Shown: positions 17,221 through 25,470 of the stretch, one piece after another | Position numbering within the stretch: position 1 is the first letter of the stretch | How the letters are laid out: each line of letters begins with the position of its first letter | Source of the DNA: Heyndrickxia acidiproducens DSM 23148 | GTDB lineage: Bacteria; Bacillota; Bacilli; Bacillales; Bacillaceae_C | Assembly: GCF_000374345.1 (NCBI RefSeq) | Contig: NZ_KB893982.1 | Span: 29,169-93,168 of the forward strand | Direction of reading: 5' to 3' | Length of the DNA: 64,000 bases | Program-made: the position numbers and the translations under genes | Notes under the pieces: model-generated | What the model was told of the DNA's origin: nothing | Seen by the model: the letters and a program-made list of their open reading frames with translations, nothing else | Database searches by the model: none

Positions 17221-17285
17221 AAAAAAACAGCACTAAGAAACAAGTGCTGTTTTCTTAGTTTTTTAAAGAGGGTGCTAATACCTCT
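17221..17285 (-). promoter_or_regulatory. preQ1-I riboswitch with expression-platform terminator
   Basis: On the minus strand AGAGGTATTAGC-ACCCTCTTTA with the A-rich tail AAAAAACTAA (17285-17252) is the compact class I preQ1 aptamer. It is followed at once by a terminator (17249-17221; arms AACAGCACT and AGTGCTGTT, then T7). Bound preQ1 should promote termination before queC. Confidence 0.95.
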
Positions 17286-17313
17286 ACCGCAGTGCGGAAT
17301 TTTATATAGCCCC

Positions 17314-17322
17314 ATTATAACA
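17314..17322 (-). promoter_or_regulatory. Extended -10 element of the queC transcript
   Basis: Minus strand TGTTATAAT, a TGn-extended consensus -10, 29 bp before the aptamer. A -35 match is poor. Confidence 0.55.
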
Positions 17323-17719
17323 CGAAAACTGTGGCCCATTTTACTACCAAATGAATCGGAATTACTTTTTATGAAAGTATTGGAAAGCGGTACCGGCAAA
17401 GCCCAAAAACTATCGCAAATCAAAGGCCGGTTTAAATTCAATCCGTGCCTGCTGTTTCATTTTTTCAACATTCTATTGTAAGGCAGATAGCAGCACGGCT
17501 TTAAAGGGAAAAACAGACGCAGCATTTCACAATTCTGCCATATTTATTTTGTTTTATATGATTTGGATCATAGTATTTTGGTAGAATGTTTTTTATCCTA
17601 CATAATAGTAATGATCGTTTAGTAGATTTTACTGAAGCGTTCAGTCATCATCTGGCATCACCTTTAGAAAATGGCACGAAAAGCCATGAATCTGCCGGAT
17701 TTATGAGGGAGGAATTGTT
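17323..17719. other. Intergenic region without recognised gene
   Basis: About 400 bp between the divergent queC and a small membrane-protein gene. It is AT-rich towards the right. No conserved RNA or supported open frame was recognised. Confidence 0.55.
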
Positions 17720-17920
17720 TTGAAACGATATATACAGCTTTTCTTTATGTTTGCTGTTACCGTGCTGATTGTGATGGGAATTCAAAGATGGTTGAGCAGT
17801 CTCAATCTTATCGATCTTACCCATTTCTGGACAAATTATTTTGTATTTCTCATTTTTTCCTACTTGATTTTATCCTTGTTCCTGCATTATTTTTCAAAGC
17901 GTAAACATAAAAAGCAATAG
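17720..17920 (+). CDS. Small two-span membrane protein
   Basis: 66 aa with two hydrophobic spans (about 4-23 and 37-58) and a basic C-terminus (SKRKHKKQ). The start is TTG with GGGAGGA eight nt upstream. No family recognised. A strong hairpin terminator 50 bp downstream supports it as a real transcription unit. Confidence 0.55.
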   Translation: MKRYIQLFFMFAVTVLIVMGIQRWLSSLNLIDLTHFWTNYFVFLIFSYLILSLFLHYFSKRKHKKQ

Positions 17921-17970
17921 GATGTTCAGACATTAATATTTTTATCTTTTACATTTGAAAAATATGCAAA

Positions 17971-18017
17971 AAAAGCTTTGGCATTTTGCTGTTAAGACAG
18001 AATGCGCCAAAGCTTTT
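17971..18017. terminator. Bidirectional hairpin terminator
   Basis: AAAAGCTTTGGC pairs with GCCAAAGCTTTT. It separates the small membrane-protein gene from the convergent nucleoside hydrolase gene. Confidence 0.85.
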
Positions 18018-18047
18018 ACTTATTGTATTAGAACTTTTTCGAAAATC

Positions 18048-18989
18048 TCATGCTTCCGCTTTTTTAGCCAAAGAAGTGATGTAATCAAAAAATGCATCCC
18101 TGTTAACATCATAAACGAGATTTACAGTACGCCCGTCTGTACTCTCCATCATCCTTCCCTGGCTTGGCCCGTCTGTGACGACGATCCCCGACACTTTTTT
18201 TGTCCGGACAAGCGTTTCGTTTCCCATAAAAGCGGTCGTGAGTACATCCCACAAATAATAGGTGGAATTTGTTGCAAAGTGGACAAGCGGTGGCACCATG
18301 GCATAACATTGCCCGATGAAATCCACGCCGGAAAATTTGCGTTCTGTAGCCCAGCGGTTCCGAACTTCTGTAGTCAGTGGTACCTGATTCGTGCTTTCGA
18401 GTGCTACCAAATCAATTTTAATCCCACTTTCCCAAACACGCGCAACCGCTTCCGGGTCCCAAAATGCATTCCATTCTGCTGTCCCATCGTGTTCAGGCTC
18501 AGCAACATTTCCTGCTTCCCGAAAAGTGCCGCCCATCCAAACGAGGCGCTCAATTTTATCTTCTATCTGTGGTGCAGCATCCAAAGCGCGCGCCAGATCG
18601 GTCAAAGGCCCGGTAAAAAGCAATGTTGTTTTCCCTTCAGCTTCAAGCAGCTTATCAATCAAATGCATATGCGCTGGCTGCTCTGCTACCGGTGTATTGA
18701 TCTTCCCTTTTTCGTTTAAAATCGGTAGCGCATCGACTTGAAAAGCGCGCATGCGCCATTCTTTCGGGAAAGGGTTTTTTCCGCGCGAGTTCGATGCCGC
18801 TACTTGCAATTTCCCGTCTCCGAACCGGTCAATGATCTTCCTGCTTGCAGACACTGCCGGTTCCAAATAACAATCAGCAGGGATAACAGATACACCGGTT
18901 AACTCAACATTATCCATCTTTAATAATAAAAACAGTGAAACTAAGTCATCAACATCGCCATCATGGTTGAAATACACTTTTTTCTTCAC
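18048..18989 (-). CDS. Inosine-uridine preferring nucleoside hydrolase family protein
   Basis: A 313-aa cytoplasmic hydrolase of the IUNH family, which splits ribonucleosides into base and ribose. The calcium-binding N-terminal motif reads FNHDGDVDDLVSL where classical members have DTDPGxDDA; the DxxDD aspartates are kept. TTLLFTGPLTDLARAL and WMGGTFREAGN match the family. The frame opens at 19010, but the GTG at 18989 (just before KKKVYFNHDG, with AAAGGG upstream) agrees better with the usual N-terminus. Single gene. The substrate is unknown. Confidence 0.85.
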   Translation of the reverse strand: MKKKVYFNHDGDVDDLVSLFLLLKMDNVELTGVSVIPADCYLEPAVSASRKIIDRFGDGKLQVAASNSRGKNPFPKEWRMRAFQVDALPILNEKGKINTPVAEQPAHMHLIDKLLEAEGKTTLLFTGPLTDLARALDAAPQIEDKIERLVWMGGTFREAGNVAEPEHDGTAEWNAFWDPEAVARVWESGIKIDLVALESTNQVPLTTEVRNRWATERKFSGVDFIGQCYAMVPPLVHFATNSTYYLWDVLTTAFMGNETLVRTKKVSGIVVTDGPSQGRMMESTDGRTVNLVYDVNRDAFFDYITSLAKKAEA

Positions 18990-19239
18990 CTGAATCAGCC
19001 CTTTGAACATTTTTTTATGATTCCATCATAAAATAGGCTGCGTTTCTTTTCAATCAGTTCCTGCAGTTTCCGGTCTATGCAGCAAGAAAGAAAGCTCATG
19101 TACGGCAAAAGCAAGCCGGTGGTTCCGTATGCAGCTCATCAACGGTTTCTTCCTTACTAATCGTGTTGCTTTTTCTGCTGAATTTTTTATTTTTTTCAAG
19201 GACATTGCGGCAAATCAGCAATTTCCCATATGCAGTGCC

Positions 19240-19338
19240 TCAATTTCTAATTACAGTTTCGCGGTCTTTACGAGCACCCTTTCCCCGAATATTCGAAATC
19301 TGCTCGTTCAATGCATATTCCTCCAATTCGTGGAAAAT
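19240..19338 (-). pseudogene. Degenerate third rpn C-terminal cassette
   Basis: Directly after the stop of the 93-aa cassette gene, the same frame resumes with IFHELEEYALNEQ preceded by the same GGAGG. It jumps to ISNIRGKGARKDRETVIRN and stops. About 30 codons present in the other copies are missing. Further in-frame similarity after the stop (GTA...) shows this is a decayed copy of the rpn C-terminal module. Confidence 0.7.
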
Positions 19339-19620
19339 TCAACTATTCATGTCCCTCTTGATATCTTCAATATCTTCTACAGTACATCCGGAAATTTCAG
19401 CAATCGTTTCAGAATCCATTCCTCTGTTTAACATGTTCCGGATCATCGCTTCACGAACTTCCCTTTTTCCTTCTTCTCGTCCAGCACGCCTTTCACCCAT
19501 GATGTTCGAGAGCTGGTCACGCAAATATTTCAACCTTGCTTCGTACAATACCTTGTTTTCCTGGTTGGCACTTAAGCTTTCCCATTCCTTGATCGCTTCA
19601 CGCACTTCCTGTTCATTCAT
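19339..19620 (-). CDS. Free-standing Rpn C-terminal cassette (RpnS-like)
   Basis: A 93-aa protein. Residues 1-51 (MNEQEVREAIKEWESLSANQ through GREEG) are identical to residues 212-262 of the adjacent full-length Rpn nuclease. The last 42 residues differ and lack the EGIKEG repeats. GGAGG sits eight nt before the ATG, exactly as at the internal ATG of the full gene. Upstream of the ATG the duplicated DNA continues in frame through FFHELEEFA to the stop codon of rpn, so the duplication begins inside the parent reading frame. It has no nuclease domain. By analogy to E. coli RpnS it could be an antitoxin or a spare 3' end for recombination. Confidence 0.72.
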   Translation of the reverse strand: MNEQEVREAIKEWESLSANQENKVLYEARLKYLRDQLSNIMGERRAGREEGKREVREAMIRNMLNRGMDSETIAEISGCTVEDIEDIKRDMNS

Positions 19621-19647
19621 CGCAAATTCCTCCAGTTCGTGGAAAAA

Positions 19648-20019
19648 TCACTTGCCATTCTCTATTTCCCGCTGAATTTTTTTGATTTCTTCAAGCGGAT
19701 AGTCCAACATATTTGCAATCGTGTCGGGTGCGGTTCCATTGCTCAGCATTTTTCTAATTACAGCTTCCCGTTCTTTTTGAATACCTTCTTTTATGCCTTT
19801 ATTTACGCCTTTTTTAACGCCTTCTTTTATACCTTCTTTTATACCTTCTTTTATGCCTTCTTCTCTGCCTTCTTCTCGTCCAGCACGCCTTTCACCCATG
19901 ATATTTGAGAGCTGGTCACGCAAATACTTTAACCGCGCTTCGTACAATACCTTATTCTCCTGGTTGGCACTTAAGCTTTCCCATTCCTTGATCGCTTCAC
20001 GCACTTCTTGTTCATTCAT
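19648..20019 (-). CDS. Candidate internal product of the rpn gene (RpnS-like)
   Basis: The ATG for Met212 at 20019 is preceded by CTGGAGGGATTTGCG, giving GGAGG with an 8-nt spacer, as good as any ribosome site in this window. Initiation here would yield the 123-aa C-terminal domain alone. The matching site is kept in the duplicated cassette. Internal initiation is inferred from sequence and from known E. coli rpn behaviour. Confidence 0.5.
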   Translation of the reverse strand: MNEQEVREAIKEWESLSANQENKVLYEARLKYLRDQLSNIMGERRAGREEGREEGIKEGIKEGIKEGVKKGVNKGIKEGIQKEREAVIRKMLSNGTAPDTIANMLDYPLEEIKKIQREIENGK

Positions 20020-20652
20020 CGCAAATCCCTCCAGTTCATGGAAAATATTTGTGTCAATCGTCTTTTTGCGGTAATCCGCAGCGGAAAGCATCATCAGCCA
20101 TGGGTATTCGGCAGATGGCTTCGCTTTCATCTCACGTCTGTATTTTTTCCATTTTACCATAAACTGCGATAAATCAAATGTGTGGAATTCCAGATGCGGG
20201 CTCCAAATGAAGTGCTCGTTATCCTCGTAAAGATGAAAAACGTTGTGGAAGCTGTCGGTTTCGTGGGGAAAAAGCGGGTAGTTTAAGATGGAGATCATGA
20301 TGGCAGGGACGAGTTCGGAGTAATTTTGTCCGGACTGTAATGATGATGAAAAAAGTTTTGACCAGTAATACAGCACCCGTTCCGGCATATCGTGCTGGTC
20401 TACCATTTGAATTTCCACATTAATCCTTTCATCGTTGGAAGTGTAAACCAATACATCAAGCCGGCTTGTCTTGCCAACCTGCTCTGCCTTAATGAGTTCG
20501 GTGTTTTCGTATTGAACATCAGTAATCCGGTCGCGGCCTTGCCGATGCAGTAAATCGTTCAAAAAGGCAATCGTGATTTTCTTTCTGCTTGGGTGGCCGA
20601 ATAGCTGTTTGAACATAAAGTCCATTTTGAGGTCGAGGTATTCTGTTGTCAT
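19648..20652 (-). CDS. Rpn-family recombination-promoting nuclease / PD-(D/E)XK putative transposase
   Basis: A 334-aa protein starting MTTEYLDLKMDFMFKQLFG. The PD-(D/E)XK core has RLDVLVY (Asp66) and NVEIQ (Glu80, Gln82). The middle carries FHLYEDNEHFIWSPHLEFHTFDL, and residues 204-216 are IFHELEGFAMNEQ. The C-terminus has a low-complexity run of EGIKEG/KEGVKKG repeats (about 263-290) and a helical tail. In E. coli such genes make a DNase toxin (RpnL) and an internally started C-terminal antitoxin (RpnS), linked to phage defence. The usual label of transposase is historical; no inverted repeats flank it. Two further C-terminal cassettes follow. Confidence 0.88.
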   Translation of the reverse strand: MTTEYLDLKMDFMFKQLFGHPSRKKITIAFLNDLLHRQGRDRITDVQYENTELIKAEQVGKTSRLDVLVYTSNDERINVEIQMVDQHDMPERVLYYWSKLFSSSLQSGQNYSELVPAIMISILNYPLFPHETDSFHNVFHLYEDNEHFIWSPHLEFHTFDLSQFMVKWKKYRREMKAKPSAEYPWLMMLSAADYRKKTIDTNIFHELEGFAMNEQEVREAIKEWESLSANQENKVLYEARLKYLRDQLSNIMGERRAGREEGREEGIKEGIKEGIKEGVKKGVNKGIKEGIQKEREAVIRKMLSNGTAPDTIANMLDYPLEEIKKIQREIENGK

Positions 20653-20853
20653 GGGGATCGGTCCTTTCAGGGGTTAGTATTATTTGAGATTGTATTGTAT
20701 GAGGAATTGTATCGATTTATTCTATATTATCTAAAAACCAGAGCAGTGTCAATGAAATGGATGCCTTTTCATATTAGACAAAATTCGAGTGGTGACAGTA
20801 CTCGAATTCTATTCGCCAACCCAATTAAAGGAATTACAAATGGGGTTGGAAAG

Positions 20854-20900
20854 AAAAAAGCCCTGAAGCCGGATATGTTTAAGTTCCGGATTTCAGAGCT
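20854..20900 (-). terminator. Terminator of rlmCD
   Basis: Minus strand GCTCTGAAATCCGGA ... TCCGGCTTCAGGGC followed by TTTTTTC. Confidence 0.85.
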
Positions 20901-20909
20901 CCTTTATTT

Positions 20910-22313
20910 TTACAATTGTCCTTCATCGTTCAAAACAAGCAGCGCACAACACTCCACATGCACCGTATGAGGAAATAAATCCACCGGCTGCACGGCAGTC
21001 AACTGGTACCCGAATGGTTCCAGTTCCTTAATATCCGTGGCAAATGTATCGGGATTGCAGGAAACATAAACGATCCGCTGTGGTTTTGCGCGGCCAATTT
21101 TGCGCATGACTTTGCCGCCGGCACCCGAGCGCGGCGGATCAAGAAGCAGCAAATCCGGATTACCGAAGCTTTCCAGCACTTCATCGATCCCTTTGCGGGC
21201 ATCTTTGGCGAGAAAATACGTGTTGGAGATCCCGTTGTCCTTCGCATTCCGTTTTGCCGATGCAATTGACGTTTCGACAATTTCAATCCCGACAAGTTTT
21301 CCGACACGGTCAGCAAACGGCAACGAGAAAGTGCCGACACCGCAGAAAAGATCGATCATTTTCTCTGCTTTTTTCGGCTGCCCCATTTCAATTGCAAGAT
21401 CCACAAGTTTTTGCGCCTGTACCGGATTCGTTTGGAAGAATGTATCGAACCAGATTCGGTAACGGTAGCCGCCCATTTCATCGTAAATAAAATCGCGGCC
21501 GGACAGGACATGTGTCTTTTCAGCCTGCGTACGGTCGGCCCATTGCGTATTTTCAAGCCAGATTAAACTTTTTACGTAAGGAAATTTATGCTCAATCCGA
21601 TCCGTTAAATCGCGGGCTGCTTGTACCAAGTCTCCGGCTGGTGCTTCCGTAGCGAAAAGAGCCAGCATCATTTCTCCGGTTGCAAACGACTGGCGCACCA
21701 TCAAATGCCGGAACAATCCTTCGTGCAGGTCCTTATCGTAACCTTTTAAGCCATGTTCTTTCACCCAGGCGGCTACTTCCATTGCTGCTTCCACCATTTC
21801 TGTGCCGGCAATCAGGCAGGTTTCAAGCGAAATGATTTTCCGGAAATTTCCCTGCTCATGAAGGCCCATTGAACCATCCGGCGCAAACGTAAATTCCATT
21901 TTATTGCGGTAATGCCAGGGCTCGTCCATGCCGATCGTATAGCGGACAAGTTCAGGATCAAACCCTTGGGATGCAATCGCTTCTTTAACATGGGCCGTTT
22001 TTTGGTTCAGCTGCCCCTGATACTGCCAATGCTGCCACACACAGCCGCCGCAGCGGTCAAAATGCGGGCACGCGGGCGCAATTCTTTCCGGGTGGGCTTC
22101 GAGAATTTCTTCCGGAATCGCCTTTATCCGCCTTTTTTCTGGCCGGTCCGCCACAACGCGCACTTTTTCACCCGGAAGCGTCTGCGGAATCGTCAGCTTT
22201 AATTTTTTCGGGTTGCCGAACACATTTTCGCGCCAAACGACAGCCTGCCCGGAACCCTTTTTATCTAATTGGCGGATTTCAGTCACCAATGTTTCACCTT
22301 GTGTAATCTCCAA
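20910..22313 (-). CDS. rlmCD: 23S rRNA (uracil-C5)-methyltransferase
   Basis: A 467-aa SAM-dependent RNA methyltransferase of the RlmD/TrmA family, like B. subtilis YefA (RlmCD), which methylates U747 and U1939. An N-terminal TRAM domain (about 5-60) is followed by the 4Fe-4S cysteines in ACPHFDRCGGCVWQH. The SAM site is DLFCGVGTFSLPFA, the catalytic Cys is in VSCNPDTFATD, and LFPHTVHVECCALL closes the family signature. The start is TTG with AAAGGAG upstream. Monocistronic. Confidence 0.92.
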   Translation of the reverse strand: MEITQGETLVTEIRQLDKKGSGQAVVWRENVFGNPKKLKLTIPQTLPGEKVRVVADRPEKRRIKAIPEEILEAHPERIAPACPHFDRCGGCVWQHWQYQGQLNQKTAHVKEAIASQGFDPELVRYTIGMDEPWHYRNKMEFTFAPDGSMGLHEQGNFRKIISLETCLIAGTEMVEAAMEVAAWVKEHGLKGYDKDLHEGLFRHLMVRQSFATGEMMLALFATEAPAGDLVQAARDLTDRIEHKFPYVKSLIWLENTQWADRTQAEKTHVLSGRDFIYDEMGGYRYRIWFDTFFQTNPVQAQKLVDLAIEMGQPKKAEKMIDLFCGVGTFSLPFADRVGKLVGIEIVETSIASAKRNAKDNGISNTYFLAKDARKGIDEVLESFGNPDLLLLDPPRSGAGGKVMRKIGRAKPQRIVYVSCNPDTFATDIKELEPFGYQLTAVQPVDLFPHTVHVECCALLVLNDEGQL

Positions 22314-22678
22314 TCCTGACTGCTCCTTTCAAAACTTAATTTATATCTTCATATGCCTGCGCATGATTAATCTTCAGGAACACACTTCAATAGTATAAAG
22401 GAACATTACGTATTTTGGAATGAGATAGACATAGAAGTTTGCAAGAAGGTTCTCCTTTTGGTGATTGAGATTATAATAAGGATAATTTTTACATTTTCAT
22501 TCACTACGGACGGTAAGTTAGCAACAATTTGTTTGATTATACATTTTGTTATGGTTGCGGCAGACAACGACAAATCGCCTTTTGTAGTAATGATCCGCTA
22601 AACGTGTCCAGTATGAATTGTATAACATTTTTTCTAACGGAAAGGTTAATACCAAATGATTTGAAAGGGTGATTAAAT
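22314..22678. other. Intergenic region without recognised gene
   Basis: About 365 bp between divergent rlmCD and the frameshifted membrane gene. AT-rich; no structured RNA or supported open frame seen. Confidence 0.55.
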
Positions 22679-23262
22679 ATGGGTGACGGCCAGGAAAAAC
22701 TAATTAAAACCATGCAAGGAATTCAAACCCATTTATTAAATACAGGAACAGACTATTGGGAGAAGTATTCAAGTTTTAATACATGGCAATTTTGGCTTAC
22801 CATAGCCTTCTTACTTCTCCCATTAATCGCTCTATATTTTTTTATTGATAGAAAGAGGGCTCTTCCTTTAGGCTTTTCGGATTTAACATTCATGTATGGT
22901 TTTCTTACATCGACTCACTTGGCGGGATTAATAATTATTGGTTTTACCCTTACAAAGTATTTCCTTTTTTCGTAACAAGTTTTGCACTTGATGTATCACT
23001 GATTCCGGTGTTGTACATGTTTGTTTATCAATGGACACTGAATCATAAGAAAAATTATTATTCATTTATGATCCTGTTAAGTGCCTTTTTAGCATTTGTA
23101 TTTAAGCCAGTATTGTCTATGTTGAATCTTTTTAAATTATACAACGGAGCAAACTATTTTCACCTTTTTATCGGTTACCTGTTAATTGCTTTCGTTTCAA
23201 AAATTATTACCAACCTTTTTATTTACTTTGAAAAGAATGGTGCTTACAAATCACAAAACTAA
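22679..23262 (+). pseudogene. CBO0543-like small membrane protein, frameshifted
   Basis: Frame 1 gives 98 aa (MGDGQEKLIKTMQG...) with two spans and stops at 22975. The adjacent frame continues without break as PFFVTSFALDVSLIPVLYMFVYQW and on to 23262 with three or four more spans. The two parts together (about 194 aa) fit one multi-span protein of the type annotated CBO0543 in bacilli. A single-base loss in the T-rich stretch near 22957-22972 (tatttccttttttcg) would explain it. This is a real frameshift or a sequencing error in a homopolymer. Confidence 0.7.
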
Positions 23263-23276
23263 AACGGCTTATCTGC

Positions 23277-24476
23277 TTAGTGAATGCCTTCTTTTTTATA
23301 CGCTTCAGCGAGCTTTCTGAATGCCGCAAGCGACCGTTCAACTTTTTCCGTCGGGATGCAGTAAGCCATCCGGAAATATCCCGGACAGCCAAAACTATCT
23401 GCCGGCACGAGCAGCAAATCGTACTCAAGCGCTTTTTTGCAAAAGGCGACGGCGTCTTCTTCCAAAGCTTTCGGGAACATATAAAAAGTCCCGCCCGGCT
23501 TCACGCACGAAAATCCCAGATCGGTCAGCGCATCATATAAAATATTCATATTGGTTTCGTACACAGACAAGTCCGCTGTCATGTCCGCCACCTCGGCTAC
23601 AGCCAGCTGTATAATCGACGGCGGGCAGTTATGGCCAATCCCTCTTGAAATCTGGCCGCACATATTTACAATCAGCTCCGCATCCGGGCATGCCGGGTTG
23701 ACGGCAACATAACCGATTCGTTCGCCCGGAAGCGACAGCGATTTGCTGAAAGAGTAGCAAGTAATCGAGTTCGGGTGATATTTAGCAATGTATGGAGCCT
23801 CGACACCTTTAAAAACAATTTCCCGATATGGCTCATCTGAAATTAAATAGATTTCATGTCCGAATTCCCGTTCTTTTTCCTGCAGCAGTTGGGCGAGTTT
23901 TTGAATCGTTTCCGGTGAATAGACGACACCGGAAGGATTATTCGGTGAATTGATCAATACCGCTGTGACTTTTGCCGTCAGCATTTTTTCAAATGCTTCA
24001 AAGTTAATCTGAAAGTCGTCTGTATTGGGCGGGACCACTTTTAACACGGCGCCGGTTTGATTGACATATGGCGTGTATTCCGGGAAAAAGGGCGCAAATG
24101 TCAGCACTTCATCCCCTGCTGTCGTAACTGCCCGCAGCGCATGGGCAATCGCGCCGGCAGCCCCTGTCGTCATAAAAATATGTTCTTTACGGTAGCCCAT
24201 ATGAAAACGCCTGTTTAACGACTCGGCAATTTTTTCCCGAACCGATGTAATTCCGAGACTCGGGCTGTAGCCATGGACAGTGGAAGGTTCAGGGCTTTGG
24301 GCCAGTTCAACCAGTTTATTGGTAAATGCCTGCGGAACCGGCACAAACGGATTGCCAAGGCTGTAGTCAAAAACATTTTCAGAACCGATTTCTTTTGCCC
24401 GCTCAGCACCATACTCAGCTATTTCCCGAATCACGGATTTCTGCCCGAGCATTTGTTTATATTTTTCAGCAATCAT
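23277..24476 (-). CDS. PLP-dependent class I/II aminotransferase
   Basis: A 399-aa fold-type I aminotransferase of the AspB/AspC superfamily. The cofactor Lys is in CYSFSKSLSLPGERIGYVA. NSPNNPSGVVYS and ISDEPYREI are the PLP-phosphate and Asp-Tyr motifs. The N-terminal FDYSLGNPFVPVP is the substrate arm. The substrate is not decidable; similar proteins are annotated as aspartate or broad-specificity aminotransferases. The ATG has AAGGGGAG upstream. Single gene, convergent with the frameshifted membrane gene. Confidence 0.9.
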   Translation of the reverse strand: MIAEKYKQMLGQKSVIREIAEYGAERAKEIGSENVFDYSLGNPFVPVPQAFTNKLVELAQSPEPSTVHGYSPSLGITSVREKIAESLNRRFHMGYRKEHIFMTTGAAGAIAHALRAVTTAGDEVLTFAPFFPEYTPYVNQTGAVLKVVPPNTDDFQINFEAFEKMLTAKVTAVLINSPNNPSGVVYSPETIQKLAQLLQEKEREFGHEIYLISDEPYREIVFKGVEAPYIAKYHPNSITCYSFSKSLSLPGERIGYVAVNPACPDAELIVNMCGQISRGIGHNCPPSIIQLAVAEVADMTADLSVYETNMNILYDALTDLGFSCVKPGGTFYMFPKALEEDAVAFCKKALEYDLLLVPADSFGCPGYFRMAYCIPTEKVERSLAAFRKLAEAYKKEGIH

Positions 24477-24683
24477 TTAACTTCAGCTCCCCTTATATAA
24501 AAGTCAGCGACTTCTTTTTTATGTTAACTATACCATATTTCATGCGTTTCTTAATATAAAATATTCGAAATTTATTTCACTTTTATAGCAGGCCATAAAA
24601 GTTCAAATGGGCAGGCTTGCATGATGCAGGTCACAATGGCGTTGCAACAAGACACCTGAGATTTTAGCCTTTGTTAGGATTTT

Positions 24684-24731
24684 CATCAGTGGAGGATGAA
24701 GGAAAACCCCACTGATGGAAGTTTCACTTTA
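24684..24731. repeat. Dispersed hairpin element, copy 1
   Basis: CATCAGTGG and CCACTGATG flank a GATGAAGGAAAA centre, followed by GGAAGTTTCACTTTA. A near-identical 49-bp element lies at 35045-35093. It is located between the divergent aminotransferase and yhbD genes. Confidence 0.85.
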
Positions 24732-24770
24732 CCGTCGAAAGGAATGGCTGCAGCTTTTTATTTCTTTTTG

Positions 24771-24799
24771 TTTACAACGTAACAGTGTTATGTTATATT
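24771..24799 (+). promoter_or_regulatory. yhbD promoter with palindromic operator in the spacer
   Basis: TTTACA, 17 bp, TATATT. The spacer is filled by the near-perfect palindrome AACGTAACA-G-TGTTATGTT (24776-24794). A dyad between -35 and -10 is the arrangement typical of MerR-type regulators, and YhbD has a MerR-like DNA-binding start. Confidence 0.6.
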
Positions 24800-24826
24800 T
24801 AAGGCATCATAAGGGGTGAGTAAAAA

Positions 24827-25453
24827 ATGGATGAGGATTTAATCTCCAAAAAAGATTTACTTGAAGAAACCGGAATTTCCTACGGCCAGCTGTACCGCTG
24901 GAAAAGGAAAAATCTGATTCCGGAGAACTGGTTTATCCGCAAATCAACGTTCACCGGCCAGGAAACCTTTTTCCCGCGCGCACGCATCCTTGAACGCATA
25001 GCAAGGATTCAGTCGATGAAAGAGAACCTTTCACTCGATGAGCTGGCGAAGATGTTCTCCCCCGGCGGCGGCAAACTGGCCGGTAGAGAAGAAATCATCA
25101 AACGCGGGATTGCTTCGGAATATGTCATGAATTTTTATTTGGAGCAAACGAATACAGCGGAACATTCATTTTCCTTTGAAGAAATTTTAATGGTCTACAT
25201 TCTTGAAAAACTATTGCACGCTGGAGAAATTAATATTGAAGAAGGAAAAATGATCCTCCGGTTATTGCAAGCTACAAATGGGAAAGCAATTTATACTGAC
25301 GAAACACAGTTATGGATCATCCGTAAGCTGGGCATCTCCTCCTGCTTCCTGGCAAATAAAGCTGAAGAGATTGTGTTTGAAAAAGATACGAAAGTCGTTG
25401 CAAAAATCGACTTTATGCATGTATCAGAAGAATTAAAGATCAATTTTTTATAA
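24827..25453 (+). CDS. yhbD: YhbD-like MerR-type DNA-binding protein
   Basis: 208 aa. The N-terminal 70 residues form a MerR-like winged helix (LISKKDLLEETGISYGQLYRWKRKNLIP). The remainder (DUF4004-like) has no recognised ligand site. It heads a three-gene operon with two bactofilin genes, the same order as yhbD-yhbE-yhbF in B. subtilis. AAGGGGTG precedes the ATG, and a palindrome lies in its promoter spacer, so autoregulation is likely. The gap to the next gene is 17 nt. Confidence 0.85.
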   Translation: MDEDLISKKDLLEETGISYGQLYRWKRKNLIPENWFIRKSTFTGQETFFPRARILERIARIQSMKENLSLDELAKMFSPGGGKLAGREEIIKRGIASEYVMNFYLEQTNTAEHSFSFEEILMVYILEKLLHAGEINIEEGKMILRLLQATNGKAIYTDETQLWIIRKLGISSCFLANKAEEIVFEKDTKVVAKIDFMHVSEELKINFL

Positions 25454-25470
25454 CAGGCGGTGGGTAAAAG

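Noticed and set aside
19339..20652. Rpn locus as a transposon insertion
   Set aside because: The family name includes putative transposase, but no terminal inverted repeats or target duplication are visible around it.
22679..22975. Independent 98-aa membrane protein
   Set aside because: The neighbouring frame continues the same fold without a gap, so a frameshifted single gene is more likely.
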